Translations under genes and position numbers: made by a program
Notes under the pieces: generated by a model
Told to the model about the DNA's origin: nothing
The model's input: only the letters and a program-made list of their open reading frames with translations
Databases searched by the model: none
Part shown: in pieces, positions 52,932 through 62,313 of the stretch
Numbering within the stretch: the stretch's first letter is position 1
Layout: each line of letters begins with the position of its first letter
From: JBGRQA01 sp041725895
GTDB taxonomy: Bacteria > Bacteroidota > Bacteroidia > Bacteroidales > Marinifilaceae
Assembly (NCBI GenBank): GCA_041725895.1
Contig: JBGRQA010000028.1
Location: 19,217-83,216 of the forward strand
DNA length: 64,000 bases
Reading direction: 5' to 3'

Positions 52932-53490
52932 CCTTCGCTATTCCTTATCTTTTTAGGATTGAACTCTGCTTTCGATTGGCTTTGTAAACGATTCAGTTAG
53001 CAATCACTCTGTTTGGATTCTGTTTCGTTTGTGCGACAATTTGGGGGAGGACCTTCTCACGACCGTTGAGGTGACCTTCTCACGACCGTGAGAGTGTTCG
53101 TATCACGTTCGTTAGAGTGATCGTCTCACGACCGTGCGTGTGATCGACTTACGATCGAGGAGTAGGCATCTCCCATTTTGGAAAATGTTTTGAGTACGTC
53201 CGGATCCGATGTTTTATTCGTCTGCAGACAATATATCGACCAGGTACAATGCTCTCCTTCGATGTGTTTCTGCAATCGGAATCCCTGTAGTGGGCATCGA
53301 AAAAAAGGTTTTTCCTTCAAGGGTAAAATTCTTGTTGTTTCTTTGCTTCATCTTTACTAAGTTTATTATATAGACGTTTTTATGATTTTGTTTGGAATTG
53401 GTAAACAATACTAAAGAGGTTGAATTGTTGATGTAAAAGACCTATAAGTTCGAAAATATATCATTGAGCCTTTACTTTTATTGAATTCGT
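52932..53490. other. intergenic region with a short tandem repeat
   Basis: No gene is supported. It contains the 23-bp tandem repeat at 53049-53163; plus and minus frames around 53126-53408 have no family resemblance. Confidence 0.5.
53049..53163. repeat. five tandem 23-bp units
   Basis: Units start at 53049, 53072, 53095, 53118 and 53141 with an exact 23-base period. The core TCTCACGACCGTGAGA is a near-perfect 16-base palindrome with 7-base arms in unit 2, and TCACGACCGT or a close variant recurs in the rest. Confidence 0.85.
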
Positions 53491-54534
53491 ATGGAGACAA
53501 AATATCTTATCGTAGGGCAAGGCCTGGCTGGTTCTTTACTCGGATACGAAATGTACAAGGTAGGTCTCGACTTTCGAATTATTACTGCACCTGAATTGAG
53601 CAGGGCTTCGGAGGTTGCGGCAGGAATGTACAATCCCCTTGTATTTCGGCGGCTTACCAAGAGTTGGATGGTGGATGACTTACTACCGGTGATGTATGAT
53701 ACCTACCGAAATTTGGAGATACTTACCGATAAGCGCTTTCTGGTGCCCATGGATATTTTGAAACCTCTGTCGAAGCAGGAAAAAGAGCTTTGGAAGGAGA
53801 GAGTCTTACAGGATAATTTTAAGGACTATATTCGGGAGATATCCGATAATAGCCATATAGTTGGATTGAATGATTTTGATGGTGTGGGGCGTGTAACTCA
53901 TTCGGGGTACCTTAAAACCCGGGTGATGCTTGATGCTTTGCGTGATTTCTTTAGGGAGAGGGAGGTACTTATTGAAGCCCAATTCTCTTACAAAGACCTG
54001 GCCTTTATCAACGAAAGAATTAACTGGCATGGCATTTCATCCACTACCATTGTTTTTTGTGAAGGCTACCATGCTGCAAGGAATCCTCTCTTTAAATCTC
54101 TGGGGTTTACACCTACCAAGGGAGAGCTTTTACAGATAGCTGCACCGGATCTTCCTCAGGATTACATCATTAACAAGAAGATGTTTTTGATGCCTGTTGG
54201 AAACCATCGTTTTAAGGTGGGAGCCACCTACGATTGGGAACATATCGATGAGGAACCTTCTGAAAACGGGAAGAGTATCTTAGTGGACCGTTTGGAGGAT
54301 TTGATAGATGTTGAATATAGAATAGAGAATCATTGGGCTGGGGTTCGCCCCACCGTGAAGGACCGACGCCCCATACTCGGGGTACACCCTAACCATTCTC
54401 ATGTGGCAATTTTTAACGGATTGGGCACCAAAGGTGTGATGATGGCGCCCTATTTTGCCCGGGAGATGCTTCGTATGCTTACGCGAAAGGATTATCAGAT
54501 TAGTCCGGAAGTTGACATGCGTAGATTTTTGTAG
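53491..54534 (+). CDS. FAD-dependent oxidoreductase (DAO family)
   Basis: 347 residues. The Rossmann FAD-binding loop is LIVGQGLAGSLLGYEM at residues 6-21. A second conserved section, VEYRIENHWAGVRPTVKDRRP near 268, and the C-terminal ILGVHPNHSHVAIFNGLGTKG near 290 fit the D-amino-acid oxidase / glycine oxidase fold that deaminates or demethylates amines. The substrate is unknown. Close to the AmmeMemoRadiSam genes (next start 48 bases behind), it may be part of that unit. Confidence 0.88.
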   Translation: METKYLIVGQGLAGSLLGYEMYKVGLDFRIITAPELSRASEVAAGMYNPLVFRRLTKSWMVDDLLPVMYDTYRNLEILTDKRFLVPMDILKPLSKQEKELWKERVLQDNFKDYIREISDNSHIVGLNDFDGVGRVTHSGYLKTRVMLDALRDFFREREVLIEAQFSYKDLAFINERINWHGISSTTIVFCEGYHAARNPLFKSLGFTPTKGELLQIAAPDLPQDYIINKKMFLMPVGNHRFKVGATYDWEHIDEEPSENGKSILVDRLEDLIDVEYRIENHWAGVRPTVKDRRPILGVHPNHSHVAIFNGLGTKGVMMAPYFAREMLRMLTRKDYQISPEVDMRRFL

Positions 54535-54582
54535 GATATTTTCACCAAGGGGACTGCGTATCCCCATTCTAAGCTTTTTGTT

Positions 54583-55617
54583 ATGGAAAAAGCCCAATAT
54601 TTTGAGACATTACAAGACAAGAGGGTGAATTGTACCCTTTGTCCCCATCAATGCACAATTCCTGAAGGACATAGAGGAATTTGCCTGGTTCGAATCAATC
54701 GGGAAGGGGTTCTGTATACCGAGGTAAAAGAGAAATATTCCGCCATTCATATGGATCCCATTGAAAAGAAACCCCTGTACCATTTCTTTCCCGGAAGTTC
54801 CGTTTTGTCACTTGGTACCAAGGGCTGTAATCTGAAATGTAAATTCTGCCAAAATCATGAGATATCGCAATGTTTGCCTGGCGATTTTCCGCAGATGAGC
54901 AATATATCGGATGAACAAATACTGAACATGACCGGGAATAATGGCAATTGTATAGGGATTGCCTATACCTACAACGAACCTACGGTGTTTTTCGAGACCA
55001 TGATTTCCCTTGCCCGGAAAGTGAAGGAGAAGGGGATGCAAAATGTAATGGTGACCAATGGCTATATCAATGCCGAACCTCTAAACGAATTATTGGAATA
55101 CATCGATGCTTTTAATGTGGATCTGAAATCGTTTAGTGACTATTTCTACAAGCAGTATACCTATTCGAAACTTGCACCTGTTCTGGAGAGTCTAAAAGCA
55201 ATCCGATTATCGGGTAAACACCTAGAAGTAACGAATCTGGTTATCCCAGGCTTGAATAGCGATGCTTCTCAATTTGAGGAGATGGTCCGATGGATTGCCG
55301 GTGAATTGGGGCCTGATACCGTTCTTCATATCTCAAGGTATTTCCCAGCCTATCAGGTGGTAATCGATCCCACTCCGGTGGAATTGCTGCATCAGTTCTT
55401 TGAGATTGCAAAACAGCATTTGAGTTATGTATATTTGGGGAACGTGGATACCCATTTTGGCAATTCCACATCCTGCAAGCATTGCGGAAATGAGTTGGTG
55501 CGACGGCTTCAGTATAGAACGGAAGTGGTTGGAATGGAGAATGGACGATGTGTAGAGTGCAAGCATCAAATATTACCGGTAGAGTGTGTCAATATCAATA
55601 AAACTGATCCGTCATGA
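54583..55617 (+). CDS. amrS: AmmeMemoRadiSam system radical SAM enzyme
   Basis: 344 residues. The radical SAM cluster motif is C82-x3-C86-x2-C89 in GTKGCNLKCKFCQNHEIS. An N-terminal Cys group (CTLCPHQCTIPEGHRGICLV near 18-35) and a C-terminal one (SCKHCGNEL and GRCVECKHQ) are typical for the AmrS/PflA-like subfamily. The chemistry and target of the AmmeMemoRadiSam set are unresolved; the family is named for co-occurrence with AMMECR1 and Memo. The stop codon overlaps the start of the Memo gene (ATGA), showing coupling. Confidence 0.93.
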   Translation: MEKAQYFETLQDKRVNCTLCPHQCTIPEGHRGICLVRINREGVLYTEVKEKYSAIHMDPIEKKPLYHFFPGSSVLSLGTKGCNLKCKFCQNHEISQCLPGDFPQMSNISDEQILNMTGNNGNCIGIAYTYNEPTVFFETMISLARKVKEKGMQNVMVTNGYINAEPLNELLEYIDAFNVDLKSFSDYFYKQYTYSKLAPVLESLKAIRLSGKHLEVTNLVIPGLNSDASQFEEMVRWIAGELGPDTVLHISRYFPAYQVVIDPTPVELLHQFFEIAKQHLSYVYLGNVDTHFGNSTSCKHCGNELVRRLQYRTEVVGMENGRCVECKHQILPVECVNINKTDPS

Positions 55618-56456
55618 CAGTGAGAAAGCCATCGGTAGCAGGGACTTTTTACCCTGAGGATCCTAAGAAACTGAAGGGAATGATTCAGGATTTGTTGAAC
55701 CAGGAATCTGAATCTATTGACTACTCCCTTGCCAGTTGTCCTATCCTGGGTGGAGTTGTTCCCCATGCCGGGTACATGTACTCCGGGTACCAGGCGGTTC
55801 ACTTTTATGAAATTCTCCGTTATTCCAAAGTGCAGGTGGATACTGTTATTATCCTGAATCCGAACCATACTGGTTTTGGTGAAGGTGAAGTGAGTCTGCC
55901 AGGCTGTGATCAATGGGAAACTCCTTTGGGGATGGTATCAATCGATCAGGAGTTTGCCGCGAAACTGAATTACCCCTCTAGTTCCATGGCCCATCTGCAA
56001 GAGCATTCGGCAGAGGTTCAGTTGCCTTTTCTTCAGGTGTTTTTGGAGCAAGGTTTCAAAGTTCTTCCCATAAGCATGAACCAGCAAACACCGGAAAGTG
56101 CCGGAAAGCTGGCACGCGCCATAGTAGAAACCAATAGGGACCTGAAGCGAAAGCTGCTGGTGATTGCTTCCTCCGATTTTTCTCATTACGTAAAACCTGA
56201 AGAGGGAATGAAATTGGATCATTTGGTGGTCGACGCAATCTTGCATCTCGATACCAAACGGGTGTACAGGGAAGTGAGAAAGCATCGGATTTCGGTATGT
56301 GGTTATGGTCCCATCATGGCTCTGATGGAGTACGCCCTAATGTGTAGTGACCATCCCAGGGTGAAAGTTCTTCGCCAGGGCAATTCGGGAGATATATCGC
56401 CTTCCGATTCAGTTGTGGATTACTTTTCCATGCTGTTCTACCAGGAGAAAGGTTAG
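55614..56456 (+). CDS. amrB: AmmeMemoRadiSam system protein B (Memo family)
   Basis: 280 residues, full length for Memo. Conserved blocks are KPSVAGTFYPEDPKKL at the start, GGVVPHAGYMYSGYQA near 45 with a metal-ligand His, ILNPNHTGFG near 84, HSAEVQLPFLQV near 130, SSDFSHYV near 185, and CGYGPIMALMEYA near 225. Memo resembles non-haem dioxygenases and binds metal with His/Asp/Cys residues, but its reaction is unsettled. The usual third partner AMMECR1 is not adjacent: the next gene is rtcB on the opposite strand. Confidence 0.93.
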   Translation: MTVRKPSVAGTFYPEDPKKLKGMIQDLLNQESESIDYSLASCPILGGVVPHAGYMYSGYQAVHFYEILRYSKVQVDTVIILNPNHTGFGEGEVSLPGCDQWETPLGMVSIDQEFAAKLNYPSSSMAHLQEHSAEVQLPFLQVFLEQGFKVLPISMNQQTPESAGKLARAIVETNRDLKRKLLVIASSDFSHYVKPEEGMKLDHLVVDAILHLDTKRVYREVRKHRISVCGYGPIMALMEYALMCSDHPRVKVLRQGNSGDISPSDSVVDYFSMLFYQEKG

Positions 56457-56643
56457 CAGCCGGATAGTGCATCTAAGGTATGAGTTTCCTAACAACAAGC
56501 TTCCTCTGGGAATTGGAAAGGCTTATGGTCTGGAGCTATTCTACTTTTCCAGATGCTAACAGCCAATTGCCAATTGCTTTCAAATAGGAATCAATCGTTC
56601 AAAAGATAAAACGATAAATAATCTAATTAAGGTGTTTGCAATA

Positions 56644-57819
56644 CTATCCTTTGATTACTCCAAGGGGATGCAATTCAATTATCGTCTTTACCAAATCGAT
56701 TTGATTTTCCATAACGATATCAATGTCCTTGTAGGCACTGGCTGCTTCATCCAGGTCTCTTGTGGAAGTGATTTCGTGGAGTATGCCTTTCTCATTCATG
56801 TATTCAATTTCCGTTTTCAGATCCAGGCTTCTTTTGGCTTCTCTTCTTCCCATTTTCCTCCCGGCCCCATGAGAGCAGCTTTCGAAACTTTCCGGGTTGC
56901 CCAGGCCTTCCACAATATAGGATTTTGTGCCCTGCGATCCGGGAATAATGCCAAGTTGTCCTGATTTGGCTTGTGTTGCTCCCTTGCGGTGCACCCATAC
57001 ATCCACGCCATAATGTTTTTCAAAGGCTGCGTAATTGTGTGGAATATTGATGAAATTGGAGAAGGTGATGTATCGGGGACCACCGAAATGGTAGCGAAAC
57101 ACTTCCTCTACCCATTTCATCATCTGTTTGCGGTTGTGATACGCGAATTTCACACAGTTTTGCATTTCCCTCAGATAAATGTCGGCTTCTCTGCTGTTCA
57201 AGGGGAGATAATCCAGTTGCCAGCGTTTGGGAATGCCCAGTTTGTATTTCTTGTTCAAATCGATAGCCAGGTGGTTGTAGTGTTCTGCTACTGTTTTGCC
57301 CAGGTTTCGGCTGCCTGAATGGATCATGATCCAGATGTGACCATCGGAACCTTTCTGAATTTCAATAAAATGGTTGCCACTTCCCAGTGTTCCCAATTGC
57401 TCGCAGGAATGCTCGTACTCTCTTTCGATAATGGTGTTATGGAGTTGACTTTTCTCCTTCTGGTTCAGCCAGTCTCCTTGTGGATGCTTGTGCCATTTGT
57501 GTCCCCGGGGAATCAGACTCTTAATATCGCCCAGAATGGCAGCCAGTTTTTTTCGACTAATTTCTGTTAAAGAGGTTTGCAGTGAGCACATTCCACATCC
57601 GATATCCACTCCAACGGCATTGGGAATAATAGCATTTTGAGTGGCCAAAACACCTCCAATGGGCATGCCATAACCAGTATGACTGTCGGGCATGAGGGCT
57701 ACATGACTGAATGTGCAGGGATGATTGGCCAGGTTAAGGGCTTGTTCCAGTGTGCCTTCATCGGCATCGTTGAGCCAGAGTTTGATTGGCTTATTTTCCG
57801 TTGAAATGATTCCTTGCAT
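56644..57819 (-). CDS. rtcB: RtcB family RNA ligase
   Basis: 391 residues, of bacterial RtcB length and without an intein. Metal-binding and active-site motifs are intact: GVDIGCGM near 70, GTLGSGNHFIEI near 143, IHSGSRNLG near 168, HRKGATQAK near 281 and the guanylylated His in SCSHGAGRKMGRREA near 315. The enzyme joins 2',3'-cyclic phosphate or 3'-phosphate ends to 5'-OH ends with GTP and manganese, and serves RNA repair. It stands alone, without an archease gene, and is convergent with the Memo gene. Confidence 0.95.
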   Translation of the reverse strand: MQGIISTENKPIKLWLNDADEGTLEQALNLANHPCTFSHVALMPDSHTGYGMPIGGVLATQNAIIPNAVGVDIGCGMCSLQTSLTEISRKKLAAILGDIKSLIPRGHKWHKHPQGDWLNQKEKSQLHNTIIEREYEHSCEQLGTLGSGNHFIEIQKGSDGHIWIMIHSGSRNLGKTVAEHYNHLAIDLNKKYKLGIPKRWQLDYLPLNSREADIYLREMQNCVKFAYHNRKQMMKWVEEVFRYHFGGPRYITFSNFINIPHNYAAFEKHYGVDVWVHRKGATQAKSGQLGIIPGSQGTKSYIVEGLGNPESFESCSHGAGRKMGRREAKRSLDLKTEIEYMNEKGILHEITSTRDLDEAASAYKDIDIVMENQIDLVKTIIELHPLGVIKG

Positions 57820-58086
57820 GATGTTTCAGTCTTTTCTACCATTTACGAAAATTTACGAGATGGTATTCATTTTAAGCTAAGAAAGGTGTTGACTAAGTTA
57901 AAACGAAAAATCGAGCCGAAAGAGTATTTGAAGGATTATTGCATTGAAATTTCAGGGTAAAATAGGTCCGAATCGGGACATAATTTGTAAATTAAGAAAA
58001 TGATAGGGATGTTTTTGGATACAAATGAAGTACGAAAGCCAAAGAGGTCCTTGCAATACCTGATTTCCGCCAAATAATTGTTGACT

Positions 58087-58872
58087 ATGAATCATCCTTT
58101 GCTATTCTTTTATCCTATACGAAAACTTGTTTTTCCCATTTGCATTCTTCTTTTCTCACAGGATGTAAGTGGGCAAAGTGAGAAGATTACGGCAAGGGAG
58201 ATTGTTCGGATTGCGGATGAAAAGATGCGTGGCCTCAGTAGTAAGGGGGAATACAGTATGACCATTGTTCGCCCAACCTGGTCGAGGACCGTAACCATGA
58301 AATCATGGTCCAAAGGCACCGAATATTCCCTTATCTATATTACGGCTCCAGCCCGGGAGAAGGGGCAGGTATTTCTCAAGCGGCAAAAGGATATGTGGAA
58401 CTGGATTCCTTCCATTGAGCGACTGGTCAAGATTCCCCCTTCCATGATGATGCAATCCTGGATGGGCTCTGATTTCACCAACGATGACCTGTTGAAGGAA
58501 TCTTCTAGTCTGGCGGATTACAGCCATGAGCTGGAAGGGACCCAGGAAATTCGTGGGTACGATTGCTACCAAGTAGCACTTTTTCCGAAGGAAGAGGCGG
58601 CCGTGGTATGGGGCAAGCTGGTGATGTGGATTAGCAAGGAGGGGTACCATCGTCTGAAAACGGAGTATTACGATGAGGATCTTTACCTTGTGAATGAGGA
58701 GAACCTTTTCGATATAAAAATGATGGACGACAGAGAGATTCCAACCCGTATGGAGATGGTTCCAATAGACAAGGAGGGCAACAAAACCATCTTTGAATTT
58801 AAGGATGTGAAATTCGATATCAACATAAAGGAGAGTTTTTTTAGTCAACAGAACATGAAGCGGGTGAGATAA
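58087..58872 (+). CDS. outer-membrane lipoprotein-sorting (LolA-like) protein
   Basis: 261 residues from the ATG at 58087; a TTG three codons upstream is less likely. A signal peptide ends DVSGQ near 30. The domain has the LolA/LolB-like half-barrel pattern seen in this family: EIVRIADEKMRGLSSKGEYS near 38, AREKGQVFLKRQKDMWNWIP near 92, SWMGSDFTNDDLLKESS near 125 and RTVT/VKFDINIKESFF at the end. It is expected to carry a hydrophobic ligand through the periplasm. Homologues are often encoded beside MMPL or ABC exporters, as here. Confidence 0.87.
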   Translation: MNHPLLFFYPIRKLVFPICILLFSQDVSGQSEKITAREIVRIADEKMRGLSSKGEYSMTIVRPTWSRTVTMKSWSKGTEYSLIYITAPAREKGQVFLKRQKDMWNWIPSIERLVKIPPSMMMQSWMGSDFTNDDLLKESSSLADYSHELEGTQEIRGYDCYQVALFPKEEAAVVWGKLVMWISKEGYHRLKTEYYDEDLYLVNEENLFDIKMMDDREIPTRMEMVPIDKEGNKTIFEFKDVKFDINIKESFFSQQNMKRVR

Positions 58873-59082
58873 GGATATATTGAGATAAAATTGGTTGAGT
58901 CACTAGCTGATATTAATATGGCACAGATTCTTACTTATATGAAGCTCTCCGGATGCTGGTCAGGTTTATTTGCAAACTTTAATGTAAGACATTTGAAGGA
59001 TGGTATAAAAAGGGTAATCCTATAGTCCTTGGTGTGACTTTGTGATCTCCTTTGTGTTTTTTGCGGTAAAATATCAATATTT

Positions 59083-60315
59083 ATGATAGCAAGTTATTTC
59101 ATAATGGCATGGCGCAATTTGTGGCGCAACAAGCGGCGGACCTTAATTACGATCAGCTCGATACTATTTGCTATGTTTTTTGCCCTTGTGATGCGATCCA
59201 TGCAGTTGGGCTCCTACGACAACATGGTGGAGAATGTTGTGGGTACCTATACAGGTTATATCCAGATTCACGGCAAGGATTACTGGGACAAGAAAACCAT
59301 CGATGAAAGTTTGGATGCAACGGACTTTACAGAGGAGGAGATTAAAAGAATTAAAAATGTCCGGGGCTTGATACCCCGATTGGAGTCTTTTGCTTTGGCT
59401 TCTACCGAAAACATCACCAAGGGAGTTCTTCTTTCCGGAATTTCACCCCAAAAAGAAGATGCCTTAACCGGTCTTTCCAGGAAGTTGATTCGTGGCCAAT
59501 TCCTTGAGAAGGGAGATGGCCAGGTATTGATGGCTGAAAAACTTGCCGCTTATTTAAAGATGGATCTTGGCGATACATTGGTTCTAATCAGCATAGGCTA
59601 TCATGGCGTAAGTGCAGCGGGGAAATACCCTGTAAAAGGAATTCTTCGTTTTCCTTCGCCGGAGTTGAACAAGCAATTGGTTTACATGAATCTGGAAGAT
59701 TGCCAGGATTTCCTGGGAGCGGAGAATCGCTTGACTTCCTATGTGGTACTGGTACAGAAGCGAGGTCCCAAACAAGTGCCCCGTACCAGCAATGACATTC
59801 AAAAAAAATTAACAGTAGATTTCGAGGTGATGACCTGGAAGGAGATGATGCCTGAGCTGGTTCAAATTATCGAATCGGATAATGCCAGTGGAATTATCAT
59901 TCTGGGAATCCTCTACATGATCGTTGCTTTTGGAATTCTGGGAACCATTATGATGATGACTACCGAACGGATCAGGGAGTTTGGGGTGATGGTAGCTGTT
60001 GGAATGCAAAAGTTTAAGTTGGGGATTATATTGGTTTTAGAGACATTGTTAATGGGAATTATCGGAATTGTGGCGGGTTCCCTGTTAAGTATGCCGGTAA
60101 TCTACTATTACCATTTGCATCCGATTTATTTATCTGGTGCAACTGCCGAAAGTATCGAAAGCTTTGGGGTGGAACCAATTCTTCCTTTCGCCTGGGAGAG
60201 TTCTTTCTACATGAATCAGGCTATCGTTGTATTCGGAATTGCTATGTTGACTTCACTTTATCCCCTAAGTAGAATTTTGAGATTGAAACCTGTAGTTGCT
60301 TTAAAATGCAAGTAA
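59083..60315 (+). CDS. ABC transporter permease, MacB/FtsX-LolC type
   Basis: 410 residues. A first helix follows the start motif MAWRNLWRNKRRTLITISSI (residues 8-27), then a large periplasmic domain (about 50-270, MacB_PCD type) and three helices in the FtsX domain with TERIREFGVMVAVGMQKFKL near 290 and PLSRILRLKPVVALKCK at the end. These mechanotransmitting permeases extract substrate from the membrane, not through a pore. It is the first of two permeases in the operon and starts 210 bases behind the LolA-like gene. Confidence 0.93.
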   Translation: MIASYFIMAWRNLWRNKRRTLITISSILFAMFFALVMRSMQLGSYDNMVENVVGTYTGYIQIHGKDYWDKKTIDESLDATDFTEEEIKRIKNVRGLIPRLESFALASTENITKGVLLSGISPQKEDALTGLSRKLIRGQFLEKGDGQVLMAEKLAAYLKMDLGDTLVLISIGYHGVSAAGKYPVKGILRFPSPELNKQLVYMNLEDCQDFLGAENRLTSYVVLVQKRGPKQVPRTSNDIQKKLTVDFEVMTWKEMMPELVQIIESDNASGIIILGILYMIVAFGILGTIMMMTTERIREFGVMVAVGMQKFKLGIILVLETLLMGIIGIVAGSLLSMPVIYYYHLHPIYLSGATAESIESFGVEPILPFAWESSFYMNQAIVVFGIAMLTSLYPLSRILRLKPVVALKCK

Positions 60316-60332
60316 TCTTAATATAGAATAGT

Positions 60333-61547
60333 ATGCTTTTAATTATTGCCTGGCGAAATATTTGGCGAAACAAACTGCGAAGCTTTGTAGTGATTGTAGC
60401 TGTCAGTCTTGGTTTGATCGGGGGAATCTTCACTCTGGGCATGATGTATGGAATGGTGAACCAGCGAGTGGAGAATATCATTGAAAATGAGATATCCCAT
60501 TTACAAGTGCATCATCCCAAATTTACCGAGAACTATGAGATGCAATATGCCCTGGATGAAGTAATGGACGTGGAAAAATTGTTGAACGAATCGTCCCAGG
60601 TGGAAGCTTATAGCCGTCGTTTACGGGTGCCGGGTATGGCCAGTTCTGCTCAATCCGGCTCGGGAGTTACGATATTGGGTATTCAACCAGACGAAGAGAT
60701 AAAGGTCAGCCGGATTCATGAAAGATTGGTGGATGGGAAATACCTTCAAGGAAAGCGCAATCCGGTAATTATCGGTGAAAAATTGGCCGGGAAACTTAAG
60801 GTGAAGCTTCGCTCCAAAATAGTACTGACATTTCAGCCCCGCGAAGGGGAATTGGCAAGGGGTGCTTTTCGTATCGTTGGGATCTATAGAACTAACAATT
60901 CCGCTTTCGATCAGGCAAATGTGTTTGTGCGGCGAAGCGATTTGATCCGAATTTCAGACTATTCCGACAATCGTGTCAATGAAATTGCGGTTTGGCTGCA
61001 GGGAAAGCATGAAGCCACCACCCTGGGTAAGCATTTGGAAGCGGTTCGTGGTGATTTGATGTTTCGCTCCTGGCGCCAAATTCAACCCGATTTGGCCATG
61101 GTCACCGATTTTATGGGAGAGTATTTTGTGTTTTTTATGAGTATCATTTTGGCGGCTCTGGGTTTTGCTATTGTTAATACCATGCTGATGGTTGTACTGG
61201 AACGCATCAGGGAATTGGGGATGTTGATGGCCATTGGCATGAACCGGAGAAGAGTGTTTTGGATGATCATACTCGAAAGTATTTTTCTCTGCCTGGTTGG
61301 AGGAATTATTGGTGATACCATTACCTGGGGCTTGATAGAATATTTTGGGCGCGAAGGAATTGATCTGAGTCTGTTTGCTGCAGGATTCGAATCGGTGGGC
61401 TATGCTTCGAAAGTTTATCCTGAGCTGGAAGCAAAATTCTACCTTATGATTGGGCTTATGGTTGTGGGGATGGGAATACTGGCTGCAGTCTACCCGGCAT
61501 GGAAAGCTCTTCGCTACAAACCTGCGAAAGCATTGCGAATGCAGTAG
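60333..61547 (+). CDS. ABC transporter permease, MacB/FtsX-LolE type
   Basis: 404 residues, paralogous to the gene before it: AWRNIWRNKLRSFVVIVAVSL at the start, a periplasmic domain (about 45-255), and the FtsX part with LERIRELGMLMAIGMNRRRV near 290 and YPAWKALRYKPAKALRMQ at the end. Together with the gene at 59083 it would form a LolCE-like heterodimer. The 17-base spacing suggests one transcript. Cargo is unknown. Confidence 0.93.
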   Translation: MLLIIAWRNIWRNKLRSFVVIVAVSLGLIGGIFTLGMMYGMVNQRVENIIENEISHLQVHHPKFTENYEMQYALDEVMDVEKLLNESSQVEAYSRRLRVPGMASSAQSGSGVTILGIQPDEEIKVSRIHERLVDGKYLQGKRNPVIIGEKLAGKLKVKLRSKIVLTFQPREGELARGAFRIVGIYRTNNSAFDQANVFVRRSDLIRISDYSDNRVNEIAVWLQGKHEATTLGKHLEAVRGDLMFRSWRQIQPDLAMVTDFMGEYFVFFMSIILAALGFAIVNTMLMVVLERIRELGMLMAIGMNRRRVFWMIILESIFLCLVGGIIGDTITWGLIEYFGREGIDLSLFAAGFESVGYASKVYPELEAKFYLMIGLMVVGMGILAAVYPAWKALRYKPAKALRMQ

Positions 61548-61594
61548 GCATCGTATGAGTGAATATATTTTTATCAATATCTAAACGGAGAAAA

Positions 61595-62293
61595 ATGGCC
61601 GTAATTGAAGTAAAGAATTTAGAGAAAGTTTATGAGGAAACGAAGGTACCGGTTTACGCGGTGAATGGTATCGATTTGAGCTTTGAGAAGGGCGAGTTTG
61701 CTGCCATTGTTGGTCCTTCAGGATCGGGAAAAACAACTCTTTTGAACATTCTTGGCGGAATTGATGTTCCCAGTCAGGGAGAGGTAATCATCGACCGGAA
61801 GAATATCGCTGAACTTTCATCCAGGGCCTTAATCGATTTTCGTTTGAGGAATATTGGTTTTGTATTTCAGGCCTTTAACCTCATTCCCGTGCTCACAGCG
61901 ATAGAGAACGTAGAGTTTATATTGCAACTGCAAGGCCGGAGCAAACAGGAAAGGCGTGATCGTGCCCGGAGGCTATTGACTGAGGTTGGATTGGGAGAGC
62001 GGGTGAACGATCGTCCTGCTCAGCTGTCTGGGGGACAGCAACAGCGAGTGGCTGTAGCAAGGGCTTTAGCTTCCCGTCCAAAGTTTGTTTTGGCTGATGA
62101 ACCTACCGCGAATTTGGATTCAAAATCTACGGAGAATCTGCTGAGTATTATGGAGAAATTGAATCGGGAGGAGGGGATTACATTTATCTTTTCTACCCAC
62201 GATGCTAGGGTGGTGAAAAAGGCCCGCAGGGTCATCACTATTGAGGATGGTCGTGTGGTTAGTGATAAGAGGATAGCGCCGAATGCGACCTAA
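61595..62293 (+). CDS. ABC transporter ATP-binding protein (LolD/MacB type)
   Basis: 232 residues from the ATG at 61595, chosen because a CGGAG ribosome-binding sequence lies right before it; the longer frame adds an implausible tail. Walker A GPSGSGKT is at 40-47, the LSGGQQQR signature near 144, Walker B VLADEPT near 163, the Q-loop in GFVFQAFNLIP near 88 and the H-switch STHD near 196. The protein powers the two permeases. The sequence is complete and shows no abnormal residue. Confidence 0.95.
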   Translation: MAVIEVKNLEKVYEETKVPVYAVNGIDLSFEKGEFAAIVGPSGSGKTTLLNILGGIDVPSQGEVIIDRKNIAELSSRALIDFRLRNIGFVFQAFNLIPVLTAIENVEFILQLQGRSKQERRDRARRLLTEVGLGERVNDRPAQLSGGQQQRVAVARALASRPKFVLADEPTANLDSKSTENLLSIMEKLNREEGITFIFSTHDARVVKKARRVITIEDGRVVSDKRIAPNAT

Positions 62294-62313
62294 AACTAAA
62301 GTTGAATCAAGCC

